In this document: positions 1-7,107 of the stretch, piece by piece
How positions within the stretch are numbered: the stretch's first letter is position 1
Layout of the letters: the number at the start of each line of letters is the position of its first letter
Source of the DNA: CBDUZS01 sp965371785
Lineage (GTDB): Bacteria > Fermentibacterota > Fermentibacteria > Fermentibacterales > JCC-6
Assembly (NCBI GenBank): GCA_965371785.1
Contig: CBDUZS010000075.1
Location: 1 to 11,177, forward strand
Length of the DNA stretch: 11,177 nucleotides
Direction: 5' to 3'
Made by a program: the position numbers and the translations under genes
The notes under the pieces: generated by a model
What the model was told of the DNA's origin: nothing
The model's database searches: none
What the model saw: the letters and a program-made list of their open reading frames with translations, nothing else

Positions 1-231
1 GACGATGGGGGAGACCCCGACGACTCGGAGGATCAGTCCGAGGATCAGGAAGACCAGTCAGATGAGCAGGATGAGCAGGATGAGCAGGAAGCCTCCCCTC
101 CGCCTCCTCCTTCCAGGGGTGAGATGAGCGAAGAGGATGCGGAGAGGATACTAGAACTGGTCGAAGAAGCAGAACCTCCTGACAGCACAGGGGGGGGCAA
201 GGCTTACCTCCCTGGCGGGCCCGTATGGTAG
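1..231 (+). CDS. batC: BatC-like protein, C-terminal fragment (5' end outside window)
   Basis: The reading frame is open from the first base to the TAG at 229-231 and encodes the last 76 residues of a protein. It begins with a very acidic, low-complexity stretch rich in Asp, Glu and Gln, including three exact 9-bp repeats encoding DEQ at 61-87. A run of five prolines follows, then a predicted amphipathic helix beginning MSEEDAERILELVEE. An acidic linker followed by an 'MSxEDAERIL' helix is what I recall for the C-terminus of BatC, the TPR protein encoded between batB and batD in Bat aerotolerance operons. The stop overlaps the start of batD by 7 bp, which supports the assignment. The TPR part would lie upstream of the window, so the name rests on context plus this short segment. 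BatC is thought to act at the cell envelope with the VWA-domain proteins BatA and BatB. Confidence 0.6.
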   Translation, partial: DDGGDPDDSEDQSEDQEDQSDEQDEQDEQEASPPPPPSRGEMSEEDAERILELVEEAEPPDSTGGGKAYLPGGPVW

Positions 232-1781
232 CAGCAGGGCTTCTGGTATCGTTTCTGATATCCCTTTCTCCGGTGGAGATAACGGTTCCCGACACGGTCG
301 ATCAGGGAGAAGTGTTCAGGGTGTCGTTATCCTGTAACGATGTTGAGTGCAGGTCACTCCAGTGCTCTCCACAGCTTTCGTCAGGGCTCGAGTTCGCGGG
401 AAGCTCGACTTCGAGTTCGTACTCGAGCGTTCACACTCCTTCCGGTTACCAGACCAGGCAGGAGTTCCTTCTCGTCCTGATGATACGGGCAACCGGTTCG
501 GGGATGCAGGCAATCGGACCATTTCAGGTGTACGTTGGAGGTGTAGGAACTTACATCCTGCCTGCGGAATCCCTGATGGTAGAGGGACAGGCGCCATCCA
601 GTGAGGCTCTCGAGACGGGCAGCCAGAGGCTTGGTGACAAGGTCTGGATCGAAGCGGTTCCCGAGTACGAGGGTAGAATTTACCCGGGCGTTTCCTTCAG
701 GGTTCTATACTATTGTTACGCCAGGATATACACTGATGATTTCGAATACTGGTGGTCGGCGCCGGAGTTTGGAACCGCAACCTGTGTCGATTCACCCGAG
801 TACCTTGATTGGGAGATGGTCGAGCAGGGTCTTCAGAGGTGCGCTTTCTGCGTACTCGAGATCACTCCCGCCTGTCCCGGCAGTCTTAGAGTTCCCGAGA
901 TGGAAGCATTCATGCGGGAAAGGGTCCGCAGCCCCCTGCTGAAGGCACTCGAATACTATCCTGTCAGCAGTCCGGTCACCGTTCCGGTCTACGCATTTCC
1001 GGACGGTGAGAGGCCGTCGAACTGGAATGGCTCTCTCACGGATTCTGTCTTCATCGTGCTGGAGAACCTGGACGTGTACAGCGGGCAGGGCGGTGAGCAC
1101 TACGTAAGATTCACCGTGACAGGTCCGGGTGCGGCATCTCTGGAGGAACTGCCCGAACTGACCCTTGGTGGTCCGGGAAGACTCCTCAGAGGTGATAGCG
1201 GGGGGGGGCAGAACAAGAGATGGTGGGATCTGATCGTAGATCCTACGGACACGGGACAGGTGATAATAGGCCCTGACAGCATTGCATGGTTCGACAGGGA
1301 GTCCGCCCGTTTCGTCCAGGCGTACGTACCGGCCTGCACGCTCAACGTGGAGCAGCTTCCATGGGATCCCGTCGAGCTGGAGTTCAAACCCTCTGGTGAC
1401 AGGGGTTTCTCATTCTGGCTGTACGCTGCGATTGCCATTGCTTCCATCATTATCCTTCTCCTGCTGATTCGAACCTTCAGAAGGCGATCGGGTGCAGTTC
1501 GACTGGAAATCGCGACGGACAGCGAAGAACTCATGACCGGCCTCGAAGCCGGGCTCTCGAGCATCCTGAGGGGAAGAGCCGGATATCTCGGCTCAGAAGA
1601 ACTGTCCGATCTGCTCGATGAGCATGATGTCGACAACATCCTGGGAAGACGGATCATCAGGTTCTGGAAGGACGTGGAACAGCTCCTCTCGGGACGCGAA
1701 CCATCGGAGGATGAATTTCTGCGTATGAGGGAGTATGCGATTCAGCTTATCGATGAACTGGATGAACGGCTCTCCAGCTGA
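225..1781 (+). CDS. batD: BatD-like membrane protein (oxygen-tolerance/aerotolerance family)
   Basis: The product has 518 residues. A short hydrophobic N-terminus (about residues 2-16) looks like a signal peptide, although it lacks the usual positive charge. An extracytoplasmic region of beta-rich modules follows, opening with 'VEITVPDTVDQGEVFRVSLS', the typical BatD start. An 'IGPFQVYVGG' segment near residue 100 is also characteristic of the family. One transmembrane helix lies at about 395-415, followed by a basic stop-transfer cluster (RTFRRR) and a cytoplasmic tail of about 100 residues. This matches the family plan of a periplasmic BatD domain, one helix and a small cytosolic part. The ATG at 225 overlaps the preceding stop by 7 bp, and a GGCGGG just upstream could serve as a weak ribosome binding site. 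BatD is a structural partner of BatA/BatB; its biochemical role is not established. No batE-like gene follows, so the Bat cluster appears to end here. Confidence 0.82.
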   Translation: MVAAGLLVSFLISLSPVEITVPDTVDQGEVFRVSLSCNDVECRSLQCSPQLSSGLEFAGSSTSSSYSSVHTPSGYQTRQEFLLVLMIRATGSGMQAIGPFQVYVGGVGTYILPAESLMVEGQAPSSEALETGSQRLGDKVWIEAVPEYEGRIYPGVSFRVLYYCYARIYTDDFEYWWSAPEFGTATCVDSPEYLDWEMVEQGLQRCAFCVLEITPACPGSLRVPEMEAFMRERVRSPLLKALEYYPVSSPVTVPVYAFPDGERPSNWNGSLTDSVFIVLENLDVYSGQGGEHYVRFTVTGPGAASLEELPELTLGGPGRLLRGDSGGGQNKRWWDLIVDPTDTGQVIIGPDSIAWFDRESARFVQAYVPACTLNVEQLPWDPVELEFKPSGDRGFSFWLYAAIAIASIIILLLLIRTFRRRSGAVRLEIATDSEELMTGLEAGLSSILRGRAGYLGSEELSDLLDEHDVDNILGRRIIRFWKDVEQLLSGREPSEDEFLRMREYAIQLIDELDERLSS

Positions 1782-1883
1782 GCGGCGCATTCATCCCTTT
1801 CCAAAACACACGTATCAGAGTACATTCACTCAGAATTTCGAGGGATGTGTTACTGTCCAGGATGACTGGTTCCGGAGGGGAAG
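1782..1883. other. Intergenic gap between batD and the symporter gene
   Basis: This is about 100 bp without a convincing gene. I see no strong hairpin with a T-tract, so no terminator is called for batD, and no clear -35/-10 pair. The only recognisable element is a GGAGGGG at the 3' end that serves as ribosome binding site for the symporter gene. Whether transcription reads through from the Bat genes cannot be decided from the sequence. Confidence 0.4.
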
Positions 1884-3341
1884 ATGGTTGCCAGGTATAT
1901 CGCCGTAATCGGCTATGCCGCTCTGATCGTGTTCATCGGAATACTGGGGCTGAAGAGAACCAGGAGTTTCAACGACTTCCTGCTGGGCGGCGGCAAGATC
2001 GGTCCCTGGATGACGGCATTTTCTTACGGTACAGCCTACTTCTCAGCGGTTCTGTTCATAGGATTTGCCGGAAAGATAGGCTGGGGATTCGGTCTTTCCG
2101 GACTCTGGATTGCCCTTTCCAACACGGTTATAGGCGTCTTCGGTGTCTGGTTCCTGCTCGGGAACAGAATCAAGGAGGCTGCCGTCAGCTACGGGGTTCA
2201 TACAATGCCCGAGTATCTCGAAGCCAGGTTCGGGTCTCCGTTCATGAAGCTGTTTACCTCATTGGCAATCTTCATTTTCTTCATTCCCTACACCGCTGCG
2301 GTGTTCATGGGATTGAGCTATCTCTTCGAGGTCTCGTTCGGCTTGCCGTACACGTACGTGCTTCTCTTCATGGGTGTATTCACCGGGATATATCTGATTC
2401 TGGGCGGGTACAAATCGATGGCCATGATCGATGTGATCTTCGGGATGATAATGACGTTTGGTGTGCTCGTGCTGCTCGTATTCACACTTCAGAAGGGGGG
2501 AGGAGCGGCCAGCATCGTCCAGAGCCTGCGGGAGATAGATCCAAAGCTCGTTGCGCCAGTTGGTCCTCCAGGGCTGTGGCCTCTTGTCTCTCTCATCATT
2601 CTCACGAGTGTTGCGCCCTTTGCGATGCCGCAGCTCGTTCAGAAATTCTACGCCATCAGGGACAGAAAAGCGGTTCGAATCGGCATGTTCGCATCGACCG
2701 CCTTTGCTCTGCTCGTTACGGGTACAGCGTACTTCACAGGTTCTCTCACAAGACTCTTCCTGTCTCCCTCTGCAAACCCGGTTGCCTTTACGGAATCCGG
2801 AGCCCCTAATTTCGATGCCCTCATGCCCGAGATGCTGACGACGGTAATTCCGGATGCGCTCTCCGTAGTGATTCTTCTGCTGATACTCTCCGCATCGATG
2901 TCCACGCTGGCCGCACTGGTGCTCATATCCAGCTCGACCGTAGCAAAGGATTTCTACAAGGGATTCCTCAAGCGCGATGCCACTGATGCCAACCTGACTG
3001 CGCTGATGAGGTGGGGGAGCGGCTTCTTCATCCTGTTGTCTATGGTTCTTGCCTCCCTCAAGCCCGCGGTAATAGTTACCATCCTCTCCATATCATGGGG
3101 AGCAATCGCGTCGGTATTCCTCGGACCGTTCATCTGGGGTCTTTTCACGAAATGGGTCAGCAGGACTGCGGCAATCGGGTCATCCGTACTCGGGCTCGGA
3201 ACATGTCTGGTGCTCTTCCTCCTTCTCGGACCGCAGAAAGCGCCACAGGCGGGAGCTATCGGAATGATGGTGTCGCTTGCCACCGCGCCGCTGATAGGCC
3301 TGGTGTTCCCGGCCGCGAAAACGGCCAGGAAGCAGAACTGA
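1884..3341 (+). CDS. Sodium:solute symporter family (SSS/SSF) transporter
   Basis: The product has 485 residues with about a dozen hydrophobic segments. The N-terminus follows the SSF pattern: a first helix, then 'RSFNDFLLGGGKIGPW', the loop entering helix 2. 'LGGYKSMAMIDVI' is the conserved mid-protein signature corresponding to GGxxAVxxTDxxQ. 'SASMSTLAALVLISSSTVAKDFYK' spans the helix that supplies serines to the Na2 sodium site in characterised members such as vSGLT; it appears here as SASMST and SSSTVAKDFYK. Family members take up sugars, amino acids, nucleosides or anions with Na+ across the inner membrane; the substrate cannot be read from the sequence. The ATG at 1884 is chosen because GGAGGGG lies a few bases upstream and the protein then begins directly at helix 1. 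The stop lies 16 bp before the phosphodiesterase gene, suggesting cotranscription. The long ORF in another frame at 1847-2809 is a shadow. Confidence 0.88.
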   Translation: MVARYIAVIGYAALIVFIGILGLKRTRSFNDFLLGGGKIGPWMTAFSYGTAYFSAVLFIGFAGKIGWGFGLSGLWIALSNTVIGVFGVWFLLGNRIKEAAVSYGVHTMPEYLEARFGSPFMKLFTSLAIFIFFIPYTAAVFMGLSYLFEVSFGLPYTYVLLFMGVFTGIYLILGGYKSMAMIDVIFGMIMTFGVLVLLVFTLQKGGGAASIVQSLREIDPKLVAPVGPPGLWPLVSLIILTSVAPFAMPQLVQKFYAIRDRKAVRIGMFASTAFALLVTGTAYFTGSLTRLFLSPSANPVAFTESGAPNFDALMPEMLTTVIPDALSVVILLLILSASMSTLAALVLISSSTVAKDFYKGFLKRDATDANLTALMRWGSGFFILLSMVLASLKPAVIVTILSISWGAIASVFLGPFIWGLFTKWVSRTAAIGSSVLGLGTCLVLFLLLGPQKAPQAGAIGMMVSLATAPLIGLVFPAAKTARKQN

Positions 3342-3357
3342 AGATCGTTGTCAGGGA

Positions 3358-4794
3358 ATGGGGAAATCCTTGAAATCATCATCTGAGCGGAAACTGGTCA
3401 TCGTGTACCTCGTTGACGGCGCACGCCCTGACGTGATGAGAAGGCTGGTCGATTCAGGTGATTTGCCCTGCATAGGAAAAGAGATAGTCGAACCGGGCGT
3501 TTTCCGGACAGCGACCACCTGTTTCACTTCTACCACCGGACCTGCGTATCTGCCTTTCCTCATGGGCTGTTTCCCGGGCACGGTTGACATCCCCGGGATC
3601 AGATGGCTCGACAAAGAGGAATTCTCGGCCAGAAAGATAGGGAAGTACCGGCTCAGGAGTTACAACGGTATCGAAGGCCCATGGTTCAACGATGATCTGC
3701 CGCCCGAGCGCCCAAACCTCCACGAGCTCTTCGATAACTCATACAATATCTACTCTCCGGTTTCGAGAGGGCTTCCTGCCTCTCGCGATCTCACGAGATT
3801 TTCAAAGCCCTTCGCGTACACGTCCGCACACATCACGGATCACTGGCACAGGGTCGATGCAGCCGGGCACAGGAAACTCGTGAAGTGTCTCGAGAACGGC
3901 GATCCTGACATGGTGTTCGCAGTCTTTCCGGCGGTTGACAGTTTCTCACATCTGAAGGGGCCTGAACGTTCGGAAACGTTGGCCGCGTACAGGAATGTCG
4001 ATGCCAGCATCGGTGAGACGGTCGATCTGCTGAAACGGCAGGGAAGGTGGCAGAATACACTGCTGCTGATCACCTCGGACCATGGCCTCACATCCACACA
4101 CACTCATTTCGATCTTGCCATGTATTTCAAGAAGCGTGGTCTGAGGACTCTCTACTACCCGATCATCTGGGTGAGAAAACCGGAAGTCTCAGTGATGATA
4201 TCCGGGAACGCCATGGGACATGTCTACCTCTTCCGGAATCACCCGGACAGACCGCTGCGCGGAGACGAGGTTTCCGAGGAACTGGGTTCTCTCCTGGAGG
4301 AACTGGTCGCAAGGGAAGAGGTCGACTTCCTTGCCTGGAGGGGTGAGAATGGCGAATGTGTTGTGCGATCGGAGACCGGCACTGCAACGATAGTGGAATC
4401 CCGCGAAGGGCTGCAGTACCGCACGGAAAGCGGAGATCCGTTCGGTCTCGGTGAGATGACTACACCTCTGGACAGGCAGGAAGCCCTGGAGGCGACATTG
4501 AATTCGGAATACCCGGATGCGCTTCTCCAGATCTGCCAGAATTTCTCATCCAGCCGGACCGGGGACCTGATCGTAGTATCACGTAACGGATACGACCTCA
4601 GACAGGCATGGGAATGGCCTGAGCACCATGGCTCGCACGGTTCGCTATGCAGAGAACACATGACCGTTCCGCTGATACTCAACCGTAATGACTGGAGCGA
4701 ACGCGCAGCCAGAACCGCAGACTTCTTCCCGAGTCTCCTGCAGTGGGCAGACAGGGGAATCCCCGGAGACATCGATGGTCGAACACTCATCTGA
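3358..4794 (+). CDS. Type I phosphodiesterase/nucleotide pyrophosphatase-like protein (alkaline phosphatase superfamily)
   Basis: The product has 478 residues. Metal-site elements of the superfamily appear in the expected order: 'VDGARPD' (Asp20), a Thr-rich nucleophile segment 'FTSTTGPAYLPFLMG' with Thr59 or Thr60 as candidate nucleophile, 'VDSFSHLKG' (Asp194, His198), 'TSDHGL' (Asp241, His242) and 'HHGSHGS' (His424, His427). These would bind two metal ions, probably Zn2+, and cleave a phosphodiester or phosphoanhydride. No signal peptide is visible, as the first hydrophobic stretch is the core beta-strand, so a cytosolic enzyme is inferred. The substrate is unknown. The start is uncertain: the AGGGA before the ATG at 3358 abuts it, and a TTG at 3370 has a GGGG at better spacing. 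The gene lies 16 bp after the symporter and overlaps the flippase-like gene by 20 bp. The latter suggests a role with lipid-linked phosphate compounds, which is only an inference. Confidence 0.8.
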   Translation: MGKSLKSSSERKLVIVYLVDGARPDVMRRLVDSGDLPCIGKEIVEPGVFRTATTCFTSTTGPAYLPFLMGCFPGTVDIPGIRWLDKEEFSARKIGKYRLRSYNGIEGPWFNDDLPPERPNLHELFDNSYNIYSPVSRGLPASRDLTRFSKPFAYTSAHITDHWHRVDAAGHRKLVKCLENGDPDMVFAVFPAVDSFSHLKGPERSETLAAYRNVDASIGETVDLLKRQGRWQNTLLLITSDHGLTSTHTHFDLAMYFKKRGLRTLYYPIIWVRKPEVSVMISGNAMGHVYLFRNHPDRPLRGDEVSEELGSLLEELVAREEVDFLAWRGENGECVVRSETGTATIVESREGLQYRTESGDPFGLGEMTTPLDRQEALEATLNSEYPDALLQICQNFSSSRTGDLIVVSRNGYDLRQAWEWPEHHGSHGSLCREHMTVPLILNRNDWSERAARTADFFPSLLQWADRGIPGDIDGRTLI

Positions 4795-5872
4795 GCGGGA
4801 AGTTGCCGGAAACGAGCTGAATTCATCGATTGCTGCTGAGCGGCTGTTCAACAGGGACAGGATCCGCAAAGGTATCTTTCTTTTCGCGGTACTGACGATA
4901 AGTGCGCTGACCTTTCTCTTCCTCAAGACCGGGACAACCGAAACCCTCAGAGCATTTCGGCACTTCGATCTCAAGTTCGTTGCCCTGGTTCTTGGTATGT
5001 CCTTTCTGGACATGTGGCTGGGCTCACTCAGAAACCACATTTTCATGAGAAAGATCAGGCCTGGAATCAGTTTCTGGATCAGTTTCAGGGCAAACCTGGC
5101 AAACATATTTCTAGGAGCGATAACTCCCTCACAGAGTGGTGGGGGACCGGCACAACTCTTCGTATATCACCGAGCGGGAATCACTGTAGGCCAATCACTT
5201 GCGGTCAGTATTCTCAATTATTTCGCTACACTGGTATTCTTTGTGGCCGCAGCGGGAGCGTCATACATTCTGCTGAGCGCATCACTGACAAGTGTCCTGA
5301 TGAAGGGTCTTATTGCCTTCTGCTTCGTTGTGTTCTTCGTACAGCTCTCTCTGCTCATCTTCCTTATTGCCAGGCCTACGACATTCATTTCACTTCTGAG
5401 ACGGTTCTCAGCCTGGCTCGAGAGAAAGTTCCCGAGGTTCGACGAAAAAATTTCCAGAACTGCGACACACATCACGCGGGAGATAGAAGCATACCAGAAG
5501 ACCTGCCGGATGATCTTCAGATCACACAGATCCACGCTTGTACTCAGCCCGCTGATAACGCTCTTTCTCTACATGAACAAGTTCATTCTCGCTTACGTGC
5601 TCATGCTCGGTCTGGGTGTCGACGGTTCTTTCGTGCAAGTACTTGCCATACAGGCAATAATACTCTTCGTATTGTATTTTTCTCCCAGCCCCGGGGGCAG
5701 CGGAATCGCCGAGATCAGCATTGCGGCCCTGATGTCATTCCTGATGCCGGAGGGGGTTCTCGGGGTTTTCGCATTACTCCAGAGGTTCTTTCTTCTCTAC
5801 GTGCCCGCAATCATCGGAGCCGTCTTCATCGTAAGAGAACTGCATTCGATGTCGAAACGGCAACCCTGCTAG
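4775..5872 (+). CDS. Flippase-like integral membrane protein (LPG synthase TM region, UPF0104 family)
   Basis: With the start at 4775 the product has 365 residues and several hydrophobic helices. Two family signatures are clear: 'TPSQSGGGPAQLFVYHRAG' in the first half and 'SPSPGGSGIAEISIAALM' near the C-terminus, the paired Pro/Gly-rich motifs of UPF0104/PF03706 proteins. The family includes the transmembrane domain of MprF, which flips lysyl-phosphatidylglycerol, but most members, including this one, lack the synthase domain. A lipid or glycolipid flippase role in the inner membrane is plausible but not shown. The open frame extends up to an ATG at 4688, but that would overlap the phosphodiesterase by 107 bp and add a polar, unconserved-looking leader. 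The ATG at 4775 has a GGAG about 8 bases upstream and gives a 20-bp overlap typical of translational coupling. It is the last gene of the three-gene run. Confidence 0.83.
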   Translation: MVEHSSEREVAGNELNSSIAAERLFNRDRIRKGIFLFAVLTISALTFLFLKTGTTETLRAFRHFDLKFVALVLGMSFLDMWLGSLRNHIFMRKIRPGISFWISFRANLANIFLGAITPSQSGGGPAQLFVYHRAGITVGQSLAVSILNYFATLVFFVAAAGASYILLSASLTSVLMKGLIAFCFVVFFVQLSLLIFLIARPTTFISLLRRFSAWLERKFPRFDEKISRTATHITREIEAYQKTCRMIFRSHRSTLVLSPLITLFLYMNKFILAYVLMLGLGVDGSFVQVLAIQAIILFVLYFSPSPGGSGIAEISIAALMSFLMPEGVLGVFALLQRFFLLYVPAIIGAVFIVRELHSMSKRQPC

Positions 5873-5923
5873 AGAACGATCCGAAACAGAGTTGAATAAC
5901 GTGTTTCCATTTTATGTATCGTA

Positions 5924-5968
5924 AATACATATGTTGACATGACGATCTAATATGTCAATATATGTATT
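5924..5968. promoter_or_regulatory. Imperfect inverted repeat upstream of the HTH/Fic pair, probable operator
   Basis: Two 17-base arms, AATACATATGTTGACAT (5924-5940) and ATGTCAATATATGTATT (5952-5968), are reverse complements at 16 of 17 positions and are separated by 11 bp. The left arm contains an exact TTGACA (5934-5939) that could be a -35 box. Weak -10-like A+T sequences lie 17-19 bp further on, the best being TATATG at 5959-5964. The arms are too far apart and the surroundings too A+T-rich to look like a terminator. Because the next gene encodes an HTH protein, I infer binding by that protein as a dimer and autoregulation. The sequence shows the symmetry only. Confidence 0.55.
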
Positions 5969-6006
5969 GACTGATATGTTGCTAATGACAATATATATAT
6001 TGACTG
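5965..6006 (+). promoter_or_regulatory. Second operator/promoter-like segment: direct repeats and a 14-bp palindrome
   Basis: TATTGACTG occurs at 5965-5973 and again at 5998-6006, exactly 33 bp apart, about three helical turns. Between them lies a perfect 14-bp palindrome, CAATATATATATTG, at 5989-6002. TTGACT (5967-5972) followed by TATATA (5992-5997) is a possible promoter, with a long 19-bp spacer. A ribosome binding site GGAGG at 6009-6013 precedes the ATG at 6021. This stretch is far more A+T-rich than any neighbour, as expected for a regulated promoter of acquired DNA. Which element is the actual promoter cannot be decided. Confidence 0.45.
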
Positions 6007-6020
6007 TTGGAGGTCTACAG

Positions 6021-6482
6021 ATGAAAATAAATAACAAGCTTGTCAGAAATCAATTGCAGATTACCTTAGCAGGATTTCAACCATTACTCGATATCCCTAT
6101 TCCGTTCAAGGGATGGATTAGAGCGATCAGAAATGCTCTTGGGATGAGTGGGAGACAACTCGCTGTACGCATGGGCGTCACAAAGCAGCGCATATCCTTC
6201 ATTGAGAAACAGGAGATTGATGGTACAGCCACACTCAGAACAATGCAAAAAACCGCCGAGGCACTGGGCTGTGTTTTCGTCTACGGTCTTGTTCCCCTGA
6301 AGAGCCTCGAAGAGACTGTTCGCAATCAAGCCCTGCAAGTCGCAGTCAAACGGCTTGCTAGAGCTTCCCATTCAATGAGTCTCGAGGGGCAAGCGCTCGG
6401 TAAAGAAGAAAACGAAGGTATCCTGTCCGATATGATCGAAGAAATCGTGGACGGGTCTCCATTAAGCCTATGGGATGAATAA
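6021..6482 (+). CDS. Mobile mystery protein A: XRE-type HTH protein, putative repressor/antitoxin of the Fic pair
   Basis: The product has 153 residues. The opening 'FKGWIRAIRNALGMSGRQLAVRMGVTKQRISFIEKQE' region is a canonical helix-turn-helix (about residues 30-88, including 'TLRTMQKTAEALGC'), with the GWIRAIR lead-in typical of the mobile mystery protein A family (TIGR02612). The C-terminal third is helical and contains SMSLEG at residues 118-123, matching the Fic-inhibitory motif (S/T)xxxE(G/N). Family members are always found next to mobile mystery protein B and often on mobile DNA; their function is not established. I choose the ATG at 6021 because GGAGG sits 8 bp upstream and homology begins there. 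An in-frame ATG at 5952 would translate through the promoter repeats. The stop TAA overlaps the next ATG as TAATG, implying coupled translation. Inferred role: DNA-binding autorepressor and possible neutraliser of the Fic protein. Confidence 0.88.
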   Translation: MKINNKLVRNQLQITLAGFQPLLDIPIPFKGWIRAIRNALGMSGRQLAVRMGVTKQRISFIEKQEIDGTATLRTMQKTAEALGCVFVYGLVPLKSLEETVRNQALQVAVKRLARASHSMSLEGQALGKEENEGILSDMIEEIVDGSPLSLWDE

Positions 6483-7069
6483 TGCCACTTCTTGATTGTC
6501 CCGAAGGAGCAACGCCCTTTGATTCCTACGATGCAGAGGGAATTCTTCTCACGCACATAACGACACGTGGTGAATTAGATCGCTGGGAACAGGACAATAT
6601 TATCAAGGCGTTAACCTGGCTGGACAGAACAAAACCGGCAGATATTCTGAGTGAGCAATTCATCAGGGAACTTCACAGGCGCATGTTCGGCGATGTCTGG
6701 AAATGGGCGGGATATTTTCGGCGGAGTGAAAAGAACGTAGGCGGACCATGGCATCAGATCTCGACGGGCCTCAAGAACCTGTGCGACGATACAAGGTTGT
6801 GGATAGAAATACTCGAGCAATCGCCTGATGAAATAGCTGTTCGTTTTCATCACAGGCTCGTGTCGATTCATCCGTTTCCCAACGGAAATGGTCGCCATGC
6901 AAGGCTGATGACAGATCTACTGCTGGAAAACATCCTCAAGCGTCCAAGGTTTACATGGGGAAGCGAGGATCTATCAAGGGCTGGTGATACGCGAGAAAGG
7001 TACATTGCAGCTCTTAAAATAGCAGATCAGCACGACTACGGGCCTTTGCAGGAATTCGTGAGGACATAG
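6482..7069 (+). CDS. Mobile mystery protein B: Fic-domain protein, putative AMP-transferase toxin
   Basis: The product has 195 residues. The catalytic Fic motif HPFPNGNGRHAR occupies residues 130-141, with the catalytic His130, the phosphate-binding GNGR loop and the second Arg (Arg141) that contacts the ATP gamma-phosphate. Upstream lie 'FIRELHRRMFGDVWKWAG' (about residues 60-77) and the flap-like 'GGPWHQI', both typical of Fic folds. The N-terminus 'GATPFDSYDAEGILLTHITT' is the lead-in of the mobile mystery protein B family (TIGR02613). Characterised Fic enzymes transfer AMP, or occasionally other groups, from nucleotides to target proteins, often topoisomerases or translation factors; the target here is unknown. 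All catalytic residues appear intact, so activity is likely. The gene is translationally coupled to mobile mystery protein A through a TAATG overlap. The N-terminus also contains SYDAEG (residues 15-20), a possible built-in inhibitory motif. Confidence 0.9.
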   Translation: MPLLDCPEGATPFDSYDAEGILLTHITTRGELDRWEQDNIIKALTWLDRTKPADILSEQFIRELHRRMFGDVWKWAGYFRRSEKNVGGPWHQISTGLKNLCDDTRLWIEILEQSPDEIAVRFHHRLVSIHPFPNGNGRHARLMTDLLLENILKRPRFTWGSEDLSRAGDTRERYIAALKIADQHDYGPLQEFVRT

Positions 7070-7095
7070 GATGTATCGAGTTGTAAACAATTCTG

Positions 7096-7102
7096 AAAGG
7101 AG
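7096..7102 (+). promoter_or_regulatory. Strong ribosome binding site of the tautomerase gene
   Basis: AAAGGAG followed by five A residues precedes the ATG at 7108. This is the best Shine-Dalgarno sequence in the accessory block and fixes the start so that Pro2 of the tautomerase becomes the N-terminal catalytic residue after Met removal. Confidence 0.7.
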
Positions 7103-7107
7103 AAAAA

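Noticed and set aside
1100..1657. 185-residue minus-strand open frame opposite batD
   Set aside because: Its Ser/Pro/Arg-rich composition is the expected antisense of a G+C-rich gene. It has no ribosome binding site or family resemblance.
1847..2809. 320-residue plus-strand open frame overlapping the symporter gene
   Set aside because: It is a Cys/His/Arg-rich translation without domain character, fully within the better-supported symporter frame, so it is a shadow.
4688..4774. N-terminal extension of the flippase-like protein from the ATG at 4688
   Set aside because: It would give a 107-bp overlap with the phosphodiesterase and a polar leader. The ATG at 4775 has a GGAG upstream.
4239..4826. 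195-residue minus-strand open frame opposite the phosphodiesterase gene
   Set aside because: It is Ser/Arg-rich low-complexity translation antisense to a gene with clear catalytic motifs.
5952..6020. N-terminal extension of the HTH protein from the ATG at 5952
   Set aside because: It would translate the inverted-repeat promoter region. The ATG at 6021 has a GGAGG at proper spacing and begins the conserved protein.
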